A DNA stretch of 64,000 bases from Cycas panzhihuaensis (lineage: Eukaryota; Cycadophyta): assembly GCA_023213395.1 (NCBI GenBank), contig CM041465.1, positions 122,953,741 to 123,017,740 on the forward strand, written 5' to 3'. Shown one piece after another: positions 10,354-20,226 of the stretch. Numbering within the stretch: the first letter of the stretch is position 1; every line of letters begins with the position of its first letter. A program made the translations under genes and the position numbers. Below the pieces are notes generated by a model, which saw nothing but the letters and a program-made list of their open reading frames with translations, searched no databases and was not told the DNA's origin.

Positions 10354-11262
10354 ATGGAGTTAAGTGAGGTCATTACCTTTGTAACAAAGAAAAAGGAGTT
10401 TTGGGTAACAGACACCAACATTGCTTTGCCTAAATATGTTGGAGTTAACTTTCGAATTTGGAAAATTACAATGGAATGTGTTTTTAGGATTAAAGGATTA
10501 TGGAACATTGTACTTGGAACAATTTTGATTAATAAAAAAGGGGAGGTAACCTTCAAAAAGAAAAATAAAGTAGCAGTTGATACAATGGTTGCAGCTTTCG
10601 ACAAGGAGAACCTTCATCCTTCATACCACTTTCTTATCCAAACTCTTCAAAATACTGACTCAGCTGAAGAGGCTGGGAATTTGTTAGCAGAAGTACATGA
10701 AAAAGGTCCTGAAGAAGTGCAAAAAAGTATCAGAAGGACAAGGAACCAAAGAAAGAAGCTGAAGAGAAAAGCGAAAAATCAGCATGATTCCGATAAGATC
10801 AATCCACACACAGACTCAACAAATGAAAGGTTGAAATCTAGTGAAGACAATGAAAATTTGAATTCATCAAATGTCTTGAGTGTCACCAAGATTGCAGGAA
10901 AGCCTACATTTGAGACTGTTAGAAAAGTGGAAGTTGATGAACTTGAACCCCAACTTTTGCAAGTAATACTTCATGGAGACACATGCACCCTGACTGAAAG
11001 TATGGGCAATATTATCCTAGTTTGTGTTGATAGATTCGTAGATAGGATTAAAATAATGCCAGGACATACAGTGATATGCACGTATTGGAGGCTATCTATG
11101 ATTCCTCTCAACTCAGTCACATCTTCTATTTTCGTCTTTGAAAGAATCCAAACTGTGACAGCATATTCTACAACTCTAGAAAGTTCTTTTAAACAAAGAA
11201 GAAACATAGGCAGAATACCATATGATCAAAATCTTGTCCATCAAGATCATTGTATGCTCTAG
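10354..11262 (+). CDS. LARD-E Gag-like protein
   Basis: 302 codons. After a short leader peptide it shows LPKYVGVNFRIWKITME then GLWNIVLGT, the NxxxWK...LW pattern at the start of Copia Gag (UBN2/DUF4219 type). A very basic stretch (KKLKRKAKNQ) lies at about residues 130-150. The C-half matches no family I recognise. It probably packages element RNA. Downstream at about 11337-11375 another frame has CSHCGNPHHTWHK, a zinc-knuckle-like motif with His for the last Cys, so Gag once ran further. Confidence 0.6.
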   Translation: MELSEVITFVTKKKEFWVTDTNIALPKYVGVNFRIWKITMECVFRIKGLWNIVLGTILINKKGEVTFKKKNKVAVDTMVAAFDKENLHPSYHFLIQTLQNTDSAEEAGNLLAEVHEKGPEEVQKSIRRTRNQRKKLKRKAKNQHDSDKINPHTDSTNERLKSSEDNENLNSSNVLSVTKIAGKPTFETVRKVEVDELEPQLLQVILHGDTCTLTESMGNIILVCVDRFVDRIKIMPGHTVICTYWRLSMIPLNSVTSSIFVFERIQTVTAYSTTLESSFKQRRNIGRIPYDQNLVHQDHCML

Positions 11263-11843
11263 ATAGGATACTTAATCATGAGGTTCAATCATATCAAAGT
11301 AATGTTTCATCTTTGTGTAGCCATAATCAGAAAATATGTGCATGTAGTCATTGTGGAAATCCTCATCATACTTGGCACAAAGAAGTTTTTGGGTAAAACG
11401 GAGAGGACAAGGCATCTTGTTAGTTCTGCACATGTATCTGAACAGGTGAAGGGATCACCATTGCTCCTTTCCTTTCAAGGAGATGATCATTAGCTCGAAA
11501 AGTCAGTCGTCCTAGCAAACTTAGAGACAAATAAGGAGGAGTCTACTCGCTTCATGAAGTTGAAATCACCTATAATCATATTTGATCTAGGACGACCACA
11601 CCTTCACCGGGAACACATAAGAAAATTCATCAAACAGGAAACAGGAGGCAGCATAGCAAACAAGACATATAGGTTTGACAGCGTTTTGGTTGAAGGAAAA
11701 GCTTATGACATCGTCTTCAGAAAAATTCCAAGACTCAGGAAATGGAAGTTCAAACAACACTTTAAAGTTAAGTCAAGTCCTATGTTAGTCTTGTCAAGTT
11801 GTCCTTAGTTATTGTAGTCTCAACATTAAACATTAAGGGGAGG
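11263..11843 (+). pseudogene. LARD-E 3' internal region
   Basis: Degenerate Gag tail with the zinc-knuckle-like motif near 11337-11375, then an 84-codon frame at 11554-11808 without a recognisable domain. No RT, integrase or RNase H motif is found before the polypurine tract AGGGGAGG at 11836-11843. Confidence 0.55.
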
Positions 11844-11865
11844 TGTTAGAGTATAATGTTTAATG
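11824..11865 (+). other. Inverted repeat across the LARD-E polypurine tract/3' LTR junction
   Basis: Arms 11824-11835 (CATTAAACATTA) and 11854-11865 (TAATGTTTAATG) are perfectly complementary over 12 bp. The 18-nt loop is 8 nt of polypurine tract plus 10 nt of LTR. The 5' LTR copy reads TAATGTTGTATG there, so the 3' copy keeps the better match. Confidence 0.75.
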
Positions 11866-12222
11866 TCGTATGTGTCTAAGTATAGGGTGTCTTAGGGTCT
11901 AAGAGTCATTTATTATTATAATATTATGTGGAAAGATAGAAGCTCATTGCTTAGTTAGTTAGTGTAATGTCATTGGCTAGGTTAGAGGTATTTGTCCCAC
12001 ATGCATCACATCTCTTGTATGTTCTCCCACCTATTTTGTATATAAAGGTGGTTGAGGTAATGTATGTAATCAAATTATCATTAAGACTCATGTTGAGTCT
12101 ATGATGCATGAATATTCTTATGTTATCTTATTTGTGTTATGTTAATACAAGCTTTGTTTTGTTTACCGATATTGTTGGATGTTGACATTGGTGATGAATA
12201 CTTTCCATGTTAAAATCTAACA
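11844..12222 (+). repeat. LARD-E 3' LTR
   Basis: 379 bp, TGTTAGAG...ATCTAACA, following a polypurine tract and paired with 1892-2267. GYP1 coding sequence resumes immediately after it. Confidence 0.93.
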
Positions 12223-12855
12223 GGAGTCTTAAGGTTTGGGGAGTGGTGACATCCCCAGTGATTGCTTGTAGAGAGATTTGGACATGTTCAGTATTTGTTA
12301 TGGGTGTGTCTTCCACTTTTGTTTTGTCAGGATCTTCTTAAGGCTCTTCTTCTTCTTCCGTTGGAATGCCTATTTCTTCATTGTTTATCATAAATACCTT
12401 CTCTGATGTACATTGGTGTTCCCGACTCCATTTCGCTTCACACTTGAAGCAAGTCCCTTGTTGTACGTGTTCTTGCTTTGATATCTTCCCTGTTTCGCTA
12501 TTGTTCTTTTCCCCAAGCGAGGGTTCTATTTTTGTCCTAGATCAAGCCCAGTTGGGTTGGAAACTAGGGCTTTTGTAGTGGTTTTGCTCATTTCGTCAGT
12601 TGAAGGTAACCTTGCTTTCCCTATATTCTGCTTCTATATTTCTGGCAGTCGAATGGCTTCTCTTATGTTGGTTGTCCCAATTGTTTTCATATAATATTTG
12701 ATGTGGCCTTTGAGTCCTCCAATATAAGTTTCAGTGATGAGATCACCTGGAAGAGTTGAAGGAACCAAACTTTGTAGAGCCTAGAATTGTTCTGTATAGA
12801 ATTGACAGTCCCTGTTTATTGCAGTTGAGTGAGTTGGGAAAAGTAATCTATATTC
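12223..12855 (-). pseudogene. GYP1 gag C-terminus with zinc knuckle, and protease start
   Basis: Minus-strand reading near 12410-12470 gives GTCFKCEAKWSREHQC, the CX2CX7HXC knuckle common in plant Gypsy Gag, followed by an acidic linker. The same order occurs in GYP2 near 25500-25600. It is cut at 12855 by COP2. Confidence 0.75.
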
Positions 12856-13075
12856 TGATGAAAAAACAGAGCATAACTTAAACAGAGAAGAAAAGAGTTC
12901 TCTTGATTTCTATTGAGATTCTATCTCCTTAAATATACATCAATGATGTGATGGTTACAACTTCTAATGTAACCGATCACTCTGATACTGCCAAGTGGCA
13001 CGATCTTATGAGTACATTAAGGGTGGGCTTAACATGGCCCCCTTTCTTTCCTAGATAAAACATTATATCTCAACA
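12856..13075 (-). repeat. COP2 3' LTR
   Basis: Plus-strand ends TGATGAAAAAAC and ATATCTCAACA. In element orientation it starts TGTTGAGATATAATG. The polypurine tract complement CCCCCTCT lies at 13076-13083. Confidence 0.95.
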
Positions 13076-13096
13076 CCCCCTCTTAATGTTTTATCT
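13053..13096 (-). other. Inverted repeat across the COP2 polypurine tract/3' LTR junction
   Basis: Arms 13053-13065 (AGATAAAACATTA) and 13084-13096 (TAATGTTTTATCT) are perfectly complementary over 13 bp. The loop is 18 nt: 10 nt of LTR plus 8 nt of polypurine tract. Confidence 0.78.
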
Positions 13097-13738
13097 CTAA
13101 TAGTCCGATCTTGTCTCTTAAATATTTGAGCCTTTCTCTCCCAAGAGGCTTTGTCAGGAGATCTGCAACTTGCTCAGATGTGGGACAATATTCCAAGTCT
13201 ATCTCTTTATTCTGTATTTTTTCTCTTATGAAATGATGATGAACTTCAATATGTTTTATTCTTGCATGTAGAATTGGATTTTTGGTTAGCTTGATGGCAC
13301 TTTGGTTGTCACATTTCAGAGAAGTTGCTCCTTTCTGCTGTTGATTCAAGTCAAGCAGAAGTTGTCTTAACGATGACTTCACGGGTTGCTAATGTGGTCG
13401 CTTTATATTCTCGCTCAGAGGAAAGAGCTACCGTAGCTTGTTTCTTCTTGCACCATGAGATTGTCAAGCTCCTAAGAAAAACAAGATCCACTTGTTGATT
13501 TCCTTTGTTCTTTGTCACCAGCCCAGTCAGAGTCGCAGTACCCTGATATTTCAACTGGGTACCCCTTTAAGTATACTAACTTGAGATGTGTTGTTCCTTT
13601 GAGATATCTTAAAACTCTTTTTGCAGCTTGCCAATGTCTCAACTTTGGATTCTGCATATATCTGGATATTAGTCCTACTGGGTAGGATATATCGGGCCCG
13701 GTGGTCACAACAATCGACTTCCAATCATTTGTCCGCAT
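13083..13738 (-). pseudogene. COP2 RNase H and RT C-terminus
   Basis: The frame at 13472-13738 has YPVGLISRYM, HWQAAKRVLRYLKG and CDSDWAGD. The frame at 13083-13382 has [30 protein letters not shown] and LLTKPLGRE. They lie in different frames with a third (13351-13554) between, so at least two frameshifts break the domain. Confidence 0.88.
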
Positions 13739-14698
13739 GCAGTAACATTGGCATCCTTTTCCATACTATCTACTGTTAAGTCACAATTTGTTTCCATGGG
13801 TGTTGTGCATGGATTGCAATTCTCCATCTGAAATCGAACGAGTAGATTTTTGATGTAGTTACTTTGGGACAAGGTTATGTAGTTTTGATGTTGACTTATC
13901 TCCAGTCCCAAGTAATAATTTAGTGAACCCAAGTCTATCATTTCAAATTTCTGCTGAAGTTGACCTTTGATCCACTTAATTCCTTCTACATATTTCCAGT
14001 AAGAAGCATATCATCTACATAGACAACAATTATTGTTATCTTGTTCTTTGTTTTTCTTATATAGAGATTGGAATCAGAGTTACACTGAATGAACTTATTT
14101 TCTTCAAGAAAATGATCTAATTTTGCATACCAGGCACGTGGAGCTTGTTTTAGACCATACAAAGCCTTTTTTAATTTGCGCACTGATTCTCCTGTCCCTG
14201 CTCAAAGATATCCTTCTGGTTGTTGCATATAGACTTCTTCTTCTAGCTCACCATTTAAGAAGGTGCTCTTTACATCCAGCTGGGAGATTTTCCAACCTTG
14301 CAAAGCGTGACCAAAGCTATTACTGTCCTTACTGTGTTCATCTTTGCTACTGGAGAAAAAGTTTCATCAAAATCTACACCTGTTGTTTGAGTGTACCCTT
14401 TTGCGACTAACCTTGCCTTGTGTTTTTCAATTTTTCCATCCACTCCTTTCTTTGTTTTGTAAACCCATTTGCAGCTTACAGTGGATTTATTAGCAGGTAG
14501 TTCTACTAATTCCCATGTTTGATTTTTCTTGATTGAATTTATTTCATTGTCCATTGCCGCTCTCCATTCTTGATGATCTTTTGCTTCTTGAAAATTTTGT
14601 GTTTCAACTTTGCTTAGAAGAGCTCTTGACCTTTGTCCCCGGGTTTTCTGTTCTATTACATTTCCTTCTTCAACTGTTTTGATATACCATTTTGGCAA
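13705..14698 (-). pseudogene. COP2 reverse transcriptase
   Basis: N-part 14270-14698 (MPKWYIKTVEE linker, [40 protein letters not shown]), palm 13986-14183 ([18 protein letters not shown] and the VVYVDD catalytic box) and C-part 13705-13941 (GSLNYYLGLEI). The three pieces are in three frames. Catalytic Asp residues are intact. Confidence 0.9.
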
Positions 14699-14972
14699 CT
14701 TTTTTTGTTTCTATGGATCTTCTTTTTCAATGGTGTCTTCTGATACTTGACTGATTGATTGACGACCCGACTTGTCCTTCTTCTCAAGTGATTTACGAAT
14801 CATTTCCTTCTTGATTTCTTGATCCTCTCAAGTAACTTCCGACTTATTTTTGGCTCATCTTCTTGCATTTCTTTGTGTCCAATGACTTCCTGTTTCTCTC
14901 TTTCTTTTCATTTTCTATTACTCTAATTTGTGAAGATTCAATGAGTTTTCTTTGTTAAAATGACATCTCTAC

Positions 14973-15650
14973 TTACATAGATTTTATTTGTTTTGGATCT
15001 ATGCATTTATATGCCTTTGAATTTTTACTGTATCCTATTAAGACACATTCTATGCTTTTTGCATCTAATTTGGACCTTCTTTTATCAGGAATATGCACAA
15101 ATGCTTGACTGCCAAACACTTTGAGAAAACTTACATCGGGTTTTTGTCCTGTCCAAGCTTCTTCTGGAGTGACATTCTTCAATGCTTTTGTTGGACTTCT
15201 GTTTATTAGGTAGCATGCTGTGCTAACTGCTTCTGCCCAATATGTCTTAGATATTTTAGTTCCATACATCATGCTTCGAGCCATTTCCATCAGAGTTCTA
15301 TTCTTTCTTTCAGCTACTCCATTTGACTGAGGGGTATAAGGAGTTGTAACCTGTCTACGAATCCCTCGGTCCTTGCAATAATTTAGAAACTCCTTTGATA
15401 TATATTCCCCTCCTCCATCGGATCTGATGCATTTGATTTTCATTCCTGATTCTAGCTCTGCTTCTGCTTTAAATTCTTTAAATGTTTCAAAAACTTCTGA
15501 CTTATTATGTAAGAAATATACCCAAACTTTCCGAGTGAAGTCATCAATGAAAGTTAAGAAGTATCTGCATCCATTAATTGTCAGAGGTGTAATTGGACCA
15601 CGATATCCGGTGTATCAATTCTAATTTAGACTAAGCTTTCCAAGTACTTT
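14973..15650 (-). pseudogene. COP2 integrase
   Basis: The 156-residue frame 14973-15443 has RSDGGGEY (Asp) and VAERKNRTL (catalytic Glu), then the C-part through GYSKNSKAYKCIDP. The first catalytic Asp motif, normally HSDLCGP, is damaged near 15600-15625 by a small deletion. Confidence 0.88.
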
Positions 15651-16241
15651 TTAAAAGGAAGTCTCAGATCGCTTGCCGAGTTGACAACCTTTGCAAACAA
15701 ATGTATCTGATGAAATATTAGGTAGGCCATTTACCATTCCTGACTTTTTCATTTGTTTAAGTGTATCAATTGAAAGATGCCCATACCTTAAATGCCATGC
15801 TTTATTATTAAATTTAGAAGCGGTACAAGCTTTTTCTTCCGTGTAAGGAAGCATGTGATCTGACAGGAGTTTGTAAAGATCATTATATCTGACTCCTTTT
15901 CCAACAATTTTTCCATCTTTTTTCATATCCAGAATATGGCAATTCCCTTCTTCATCAAAAATGGTTCTCAAACCCTTTTTGCTCAGTTGAGAGACAGAGA
16001 GGAGATTCATATTTAGATCTGGTACAAACAAAACATTTCCAATTCTTTTTTCATTTCCATCCAGATTTACTGAAATGGTTCCAATCCCTTTTATATTAAG
16101 GGAAAACTTGTCACCCAGCTCTACTAATTTGTCCATATTGTATGGATTCATGGTTTGAAACCATTCTTCCCGACTTGTCATATGTTTGGAGGCTCCTGAA
16201 TCTATGTACCATATGTCTTTGTCTTTCATACCCAGAATCAA
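15651..16241 (-). CDS. COP2 protease and integrase zinc domain
   Basis: 196 codons. IWYIDSGASKHMT is the intact retropepsin motif near the start, LLSVSQLSKKGLRTIF follows, then HLRYGHLSIDTL and CKGCQLGK supply the His/Cys pairs of the integrase zinc domain. Confidence 0.9.
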   Translation of the reverse strand: MILGMKDKDIWYIDSGASKHMTSREEWFQTMNPYNMDKLVELGDKFSLNIKGIGTISVNLDGNEKRIGNVLFVPDLNMNLLSVSQLSKKGLRTIFDEEGNCHILDMKKDGKIVGKGVRYNDLYKLLSDHMLPYTEEKACTASKFNNKAWHLRYGHLSIDTLKQMKKSGMVNGLPNISSDTFVCKGCQLGKRSETSF

Positions 16242-16313
16242 AGGTCCGTGATGAATGTTGTCTCTTCTTCTTCCTCTTCCTCTTCATCCTTTTCTTTGCT
16301 GTATCCTCCAATA

Positions 16314-17194
16314 GGTCATTTTCCATTTTGAATTTCACTTCGTCTCTGTGGGCACTGATATAGATAGTGTCCACTTTGTCCGCAGTAGCAGCATATGTCA
16401 AAGATTCTACAACTGCTGGCGAAATGTCCAGTTCTTCCACAATTGTAGTAGACTCTGTTTTCTCTGCCGCGTCCTCAACCTCTGGAATTTTGCCAGCGTC
16501 CTCGTCCCCGAAAGTCTGGTGTTCTGCTTGGTCCTCGAAATTGTTGTCTTCCTCTTGGCCCAAGATTCAGTCTGGACGCAAATGCATCCTCCAACTCCGT
16601 CGTGTTTTCATATCTTTTGTTTCTCTGTTCTTGTCTTAACAATAAACCTATCAATTCATCAAGAGTTAATTTGTCTAACCTATCACTATCCGTAATAGTG
16701 TTCACAATTGTGTCAAACGACTTTGGCAATCTTACTATTATAATTTCCACAAGGTCTTGTTCAGATATTAGGCCTCCAACACTCAAGAGATTATTTCTCA
16801 CAGTAATGATTTTATGCATAAATTCTTCTACCTCTTCATTTTCTTTCATGTGAAGTTTGTACAACTCTTCTTTGAGTGCAATTATTCTTGCCTTATTCTT
16901 TTGTCCATATAAATTTTCCAAGCATTTCCAGATTTCAGAAGCCTGATTCAATTTTTCGACATAAACGAGGACAGAGTCAGAAATGAACATTTTTAATGTG
17001 AGACTGGCCATATTATTTCTTTCAATCCAATTTCCTAGCTTATCATTGCCAACAGAAGGACGTTTTTCTGTCCCTTCAGCAATTTCCCAAGCATTTTTCA
17101 CCCTCAAAATTGTTTCTATCTTAATTTTCCATACATGATAATTTGAACCAGTTAATTTTTCTGGTTCAGGCAGAGAGATGAGAGAGGACGACAT
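16314..17194 (-). CDS. COP2 Gag
   Basis: ATG at 17194. The frame 16475-17194 (239 codons) has GSNYHVWKIKIETIL, then the UBN2 core (ARIIALKEELYKLHM, LPKSFDTIVNTIT, GLLLRQEQRNKRYE) and an RG-rich tail. In the next frame, about 16330-16440, lie two zinc knuckles: YNCGRTGHFASSC (first Cys lost) and CYCGQSGHYLYQC (complete). Confidence 0.88.
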
Positions 17195-17844
17195 TATTTT
17201 TCAGGTCAAAAGACAGAATTTGCGCCTATCCAGACAAATGCAGTAATCTGCAGACGAACCCTAGGTGTACGGCCAAAATGAAAAAGTACCTCAAAATCGA
17301 GGTTTCTCAGTCGCCTACCTAAATCTGAAGTCAGTTTTTCAAAATCGATTTTCAAGTCAAGAAATGCTCGGAAAGAAAAAGCTATTAGGGCAGAAAGTTG
17401 TATTTTTGAAAAAATACTAAGAAATCTTTGAAATAAATCTTCAAAACTGGACACAAATCCAAGGTATTAATGCTAAGAAGAGATTATGACTGTAATTACC
17501 CGATTTTCTGAGCAAATCGAGAAAATTTTTGAGAAAATTCCTTCAAACCCGCGCAGACTGGTTCGGGCTCGATTTGGCCTTCAAAACGACCTCGGATGAA
17601 TCGACTCGGAAGAGAAATGTCTTGGCCCTCCCGATCTATCTCCCCACCAAATTTCGCTTCGATCTGAGCACTTCGAAAAATTTCCGTCCGTACACGTCCG
17701 CATGCATCCGCACGTTCCGTACACTAGAAAAATAATGATCTCGACTTACGTGAAAGTCCCTCGCCTTGTCTCCTTCTTGCACTCTTAACTGAGTTGTCTT
17801 GACAGAAGAAATTCATCAGAAAGGGAATCAGTTTAAACTGGCCT
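17195..17844 (-). other. COP2 untranslated leader
   Basis: About 650 bp non-coding leader. It has a cluster of GTACGG/CCGTAC-type motifs near 17681-17730 with unusually many CG dinucleotides. Confidence 0.65.
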
Positions 17845-17856
17845 GCTCTGATACCA
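17845..17856 (-). promoter_or_regulatory. COP2 primer binding site
   Basis: Complement of TGGTATCAGAGC, directly beside the 5' LTR; the match continues into AGG. Confidence 0.92.
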
Positions 17857-18076
17857 TGATGAAAAAACAGAGCATAACTTAAACACAGAAGAAAAGAGTT
17901 CTCTTGATTTCTATAGAGATTCTATCTCCTTAAATATACATCAATGATGTGATGGTTACAACTTCTAATGTAACCGATCACTCTGATACTACCAAGTGGC
18001 ACGATCTTATGAGTACATTAAGGGTGGGCTTAACATGGCCCCCATTCTTTCCTAGATAAAACATTATATCTCAACA
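17857..18076 (-). repeat. COP2 5' LTR
   Basis: 220 bp, pairs with 12856-13075 and is followed by the TATTC duplication at 18077-18081. Confidence 0.96.
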
Positions 18077-18773
18077 TATTCCAGGTTTCTTCATATTGTT
18101 CCATTAGTGTATCCTTTAGTGAATCCTAGTCGTTTGTATTTTGCCTAGGAAGTCTCTTCTACCAATTGAACCATTGGAGTACTTTGCCATAGAGATGAAG
18201 AGATGCTACCAAGGATTTCTCGTGGTTGGGCAAATTGTATGCTTGGAAGTAAGCTTCCATCTAGAGTATCCAATTGCAAATATCCCTTGACCTATCTGGA
18301 TCAAATTTCTCTAGAAGAAACTTTGTTCCTCTAAGTTCAAGATCCCTTGAGTTCGTTTGTTGGTAGTCTTTGGGGCCCCTTTGCTTCTTTGTGGTCCCAC
18401 TGTCCCCGGAGAGGGTCTTTTGTTATCAGCTCACCCTCTTCTTTTTTGTTTATTGAATCTTTTGGTTAGGTTTTGTATTTGGAGATGGATACTATGTAGG
18501 CTATTTTCAAGGTGATTTGATACTTTGGCCACACTATCAATCAATTGGTCCACCCTTTTATTTATGTCTTATACGGTTACCAATTGAGTGTTCACCATTT
18601 TGCTTAGTTGTGGAGTCTTCCTTGATCTTAATTTTGTTAGGGGCAAGGTGTTGGGGGGAAGGAAAACTGACAAAAGAAAGTTTTGGTTAAAGAAGGGTTG
18701 GCAGGTGGGGGAATTAACAGAAAAATAGGCTTTATAATTCCTCTATGAAAGGCAAGAATTGCTTCTGAATGAA
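18077..18773 (-). pseudogene. GYP1 gag N-terminal part
   Basis: Continuation of GYP1 gag beyond COP2. The minus-strand order resembles the GYP2 gag stretch 25900-26520 (for example the FDPE/KFNPE-like segment near 18290), but stops break it throughout. Confidence 0.65.
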
Positions 18774-18785
18774 GCTCTAATACCA
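18774..18785 (-). promoter_or_regulatory. GYP1 primer binding site
   Basis: Complement of TGGTATTAGAGC with a 2-nt spacer to the LTR, the same geometry as GYP2. Confidence 0.75.
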
Positions 18786-18787
18786 CT

Positions 18788-19300
18788 TGCAGTAGATCTA
18801 GCAAGACAAATTGAAGAAAAATGGAAGAATAAAGTAAAATATGTACAAATCACACACACTTTACAAGCAATATACTTATACAAGATGAAAATCTGCTTAT
18901 TTGCTCACAATGTAGTATTGAAATATCAACAAGATTTACAAAATAAACATGAAATATAACTTACAGAATGTACTGACACTTGACTTCCTCTTTGAGGTGA
19001 GGTTCCCTCCAAAAAATGGCAGCCCAAAGGCCAAAACTGCAACACCTGCAAATTACACTCATGTCCCCAAAAGAGGCCACAAGCACCTATAAATAAGTGG
19101 ATGAAAAGAGGGCTTAAAGGGCTTAGCTAAAGAGAAACAGAGAGAAAGAAGTCGGCTAGAATAACCATATAGGGTCGGGCAGGAAAACCTCTTGAAGTCA
19201 GCCAAAAAAAGTAATATAGATAATTCTTAGTAAGAGTAAAAGTAGGTCGACCAAAGCATCTCTTTGTAAGTTGGCTAAACCAAAGAAAAAATGTTGTAAA
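18788..19300 (-). repeat. GYP1 5' LTR (right end not fixed)
   Basis: Starts TGCAGTAGATCTAG, resembling the GYP2 LTR start TGAAGCAATCTAG. The middle has CCTCTTTGAGG...GTTCCCTCC, also present in GYP2 LTRs and solo LTR S1. Without the partner LTR the far end cannot be set; it falls between about 19290 and 19360. Confidence 0.65.
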
Positions 19301-19987
19301 GACAACTATGAAAACTCATGCACAAGGGCTGGCCTCTCATTGGTGAACAAAAATGCAAGCTTCCCATTCTAGCCACTTCCTAAGCCATGCTTTTTCTTAT
19401 ATAAACTCAAACGCAGTAGAAGCAACAAATATTGTTGTGCTGACAGAGGGAATATTGTTGGATTGGAGAGCCAAGGAAAGCAACGAGCAAGCAAATGCAC
19501 TATATGACACTTCACCAAGTGATCTCTCCATCAATGAAAGAATAATTTACCCATGCAAGAGAGTAAGGCCAAATATTTCATATTTTATTTAAACTTATTT
19601 CAAGTATTAATATCATATTGAAATTCATGTACATTTCTTCTCTCTCTAACATCACCTTCACTACGTTTTGGCCCAAAAATCACCCTTAGAGGGGCTAAAT
19701 GAATGATTTTTAAGCAAAACCTTGATGTTGTAGGTGGTCGTGTGTACTTTATAAGGGAATACTATGGTGAATTAAAATTTTTAGAAGTGTTCTCATTGAT
19801 GCCCTCAAGTTGGCTAGAAAACTACTCCAAACAAACTTGCTTGAGAAAATAAGTTTAAACCCATCATTCAAAGGGCAAGATAGTATTGTATGGATGTATA
19901 CAAAGTAGCCATATGGTTGTCTGTGTGCAAGCCATACAATAATAATAAATGCATTAATTAACCAAGAAATAGAGAAAATAAGAGGTG
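19301..19987. other. Intergenic stretch, no recognised gene
   Basis: A plus-strand frame 19353-19592 (79 codons) has no recognisable domain. TATACAAAGTAGCCATA near 19895 resembles TATACAAAGTGGCTATA near 21150. An AGAAATAGAGAAAATAAGAG purine run at 19966-19985 directly precedes the LTR copy at 19988 and may be a polypurine tract. Confidence 0.5.
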
Positions 19988-20160
19988 TGTTATGATCCTC
20001 CACTATATGAGGTTACTCTTATTGTAATTATCCCACATACGTAAGTCCAAGAAATGGGCAACCTTAATAGCCCTATATATATGTGTGTAATATATGAATG
20101 GAACCATCATTGAGTATTTGTAATCCTATGTTAAATAATGTTCTTTAGAAATTTCAACAT
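19988..20160 (+). repeat. Partial LTR, plus orientation
   Basis: TGTTATGATCCTCCAC...TTTCAACA, preceded by a purine run. It matches the inverted complement of parts of 20227-20700 but lacks that copy's internal tandem duplication and its far end. Confidence 0.65.
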
Positions 20161-20212
20161 TTATGCTCCCGGATATACCTTCAAAACCCTTGATGGCACC
20201 TCCCAGATCGTT

Positions 20213-20224
20213 GCTCTGATACCA
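20213..20224 (-). promoter_or_regulatory. Primer binding site beside the inverted LTR
   Basis: GCTCTGATACCA is the complement of TGGTATCAGAGC, two bases from the LTR at 20227. The internal sequence it belongs to is only about 50 bp here. Confidence 0.7.
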
Positions 20225-20226
20225 AT

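Larger units (their letters stand above)
1892..12222 (+). mobile_element. LARD-E: non-autonomous LTR retrotransposon with a Gag-like ORF and no pol
   Basis: Two LTRs of 376 and 379 bp bound an internal region of about 3.9 kb once nested COP1 is subtracted. A primer site follows the 5' LTR and a polypurine tract precedes the 3' LTR. The flanking 5-mers GGCAT and GGAGT look like a worn target duplication inside the GYP1 protease. No protease, integrase or RT motif was found, only a Copia-type Gag-like ORF at 10354 and host-like sequence at 8486-10040. It would need enzymes from another element. Confidence 0.85.
12856..18076 (-). mobile_element. COP2: Ty1/Copia retrotransposon nested in GYP1 gag
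   Basis: LTRs at 12856-13075 and 17857-18076 are both 220 bp with only 4 differences by eye (about 2 percent). A perfect TATTC duplication lies at 12851-12855 and 18077-18081. All Copia domains are present but spread over several frames. Among the youngest insertions in the window. Confidence 0.97.
1..19300 (-). mobile_element. GYP1: Ty3/Gypsy retrotransposon, split and truncated at the window edge
   Basis: Minus-strand Gypsy pieces lie at 1-1891 (RNase H, RT, protease), 12223-12855 (protease start, zinc knuckle) and 18077-18787 (gag), followed by a primer site and 5' LTR from 18788. The pieces line up in order with GYP2 (21589-27034), which shows they are one element interrupted by LARD-E and COP2. 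Its 3' LTR lies left of the window. The right LTR end is not fixed, so 19300 is an estimate. Confidence 0.85.

Noticed and set aside
16111-16563. 150-codon acidic/basic frame in COP2
   Set aside because: It overlaps real Gag and zinc-knuckle sequence in another frame, where the conserved CYCGQSGHYLYQC is read. It is a shadow.
19353-19592. 79-codon plus-strand frame as a host gene
   Set aside because: No domain, no splice signals tied to other exons, and no support on either side.
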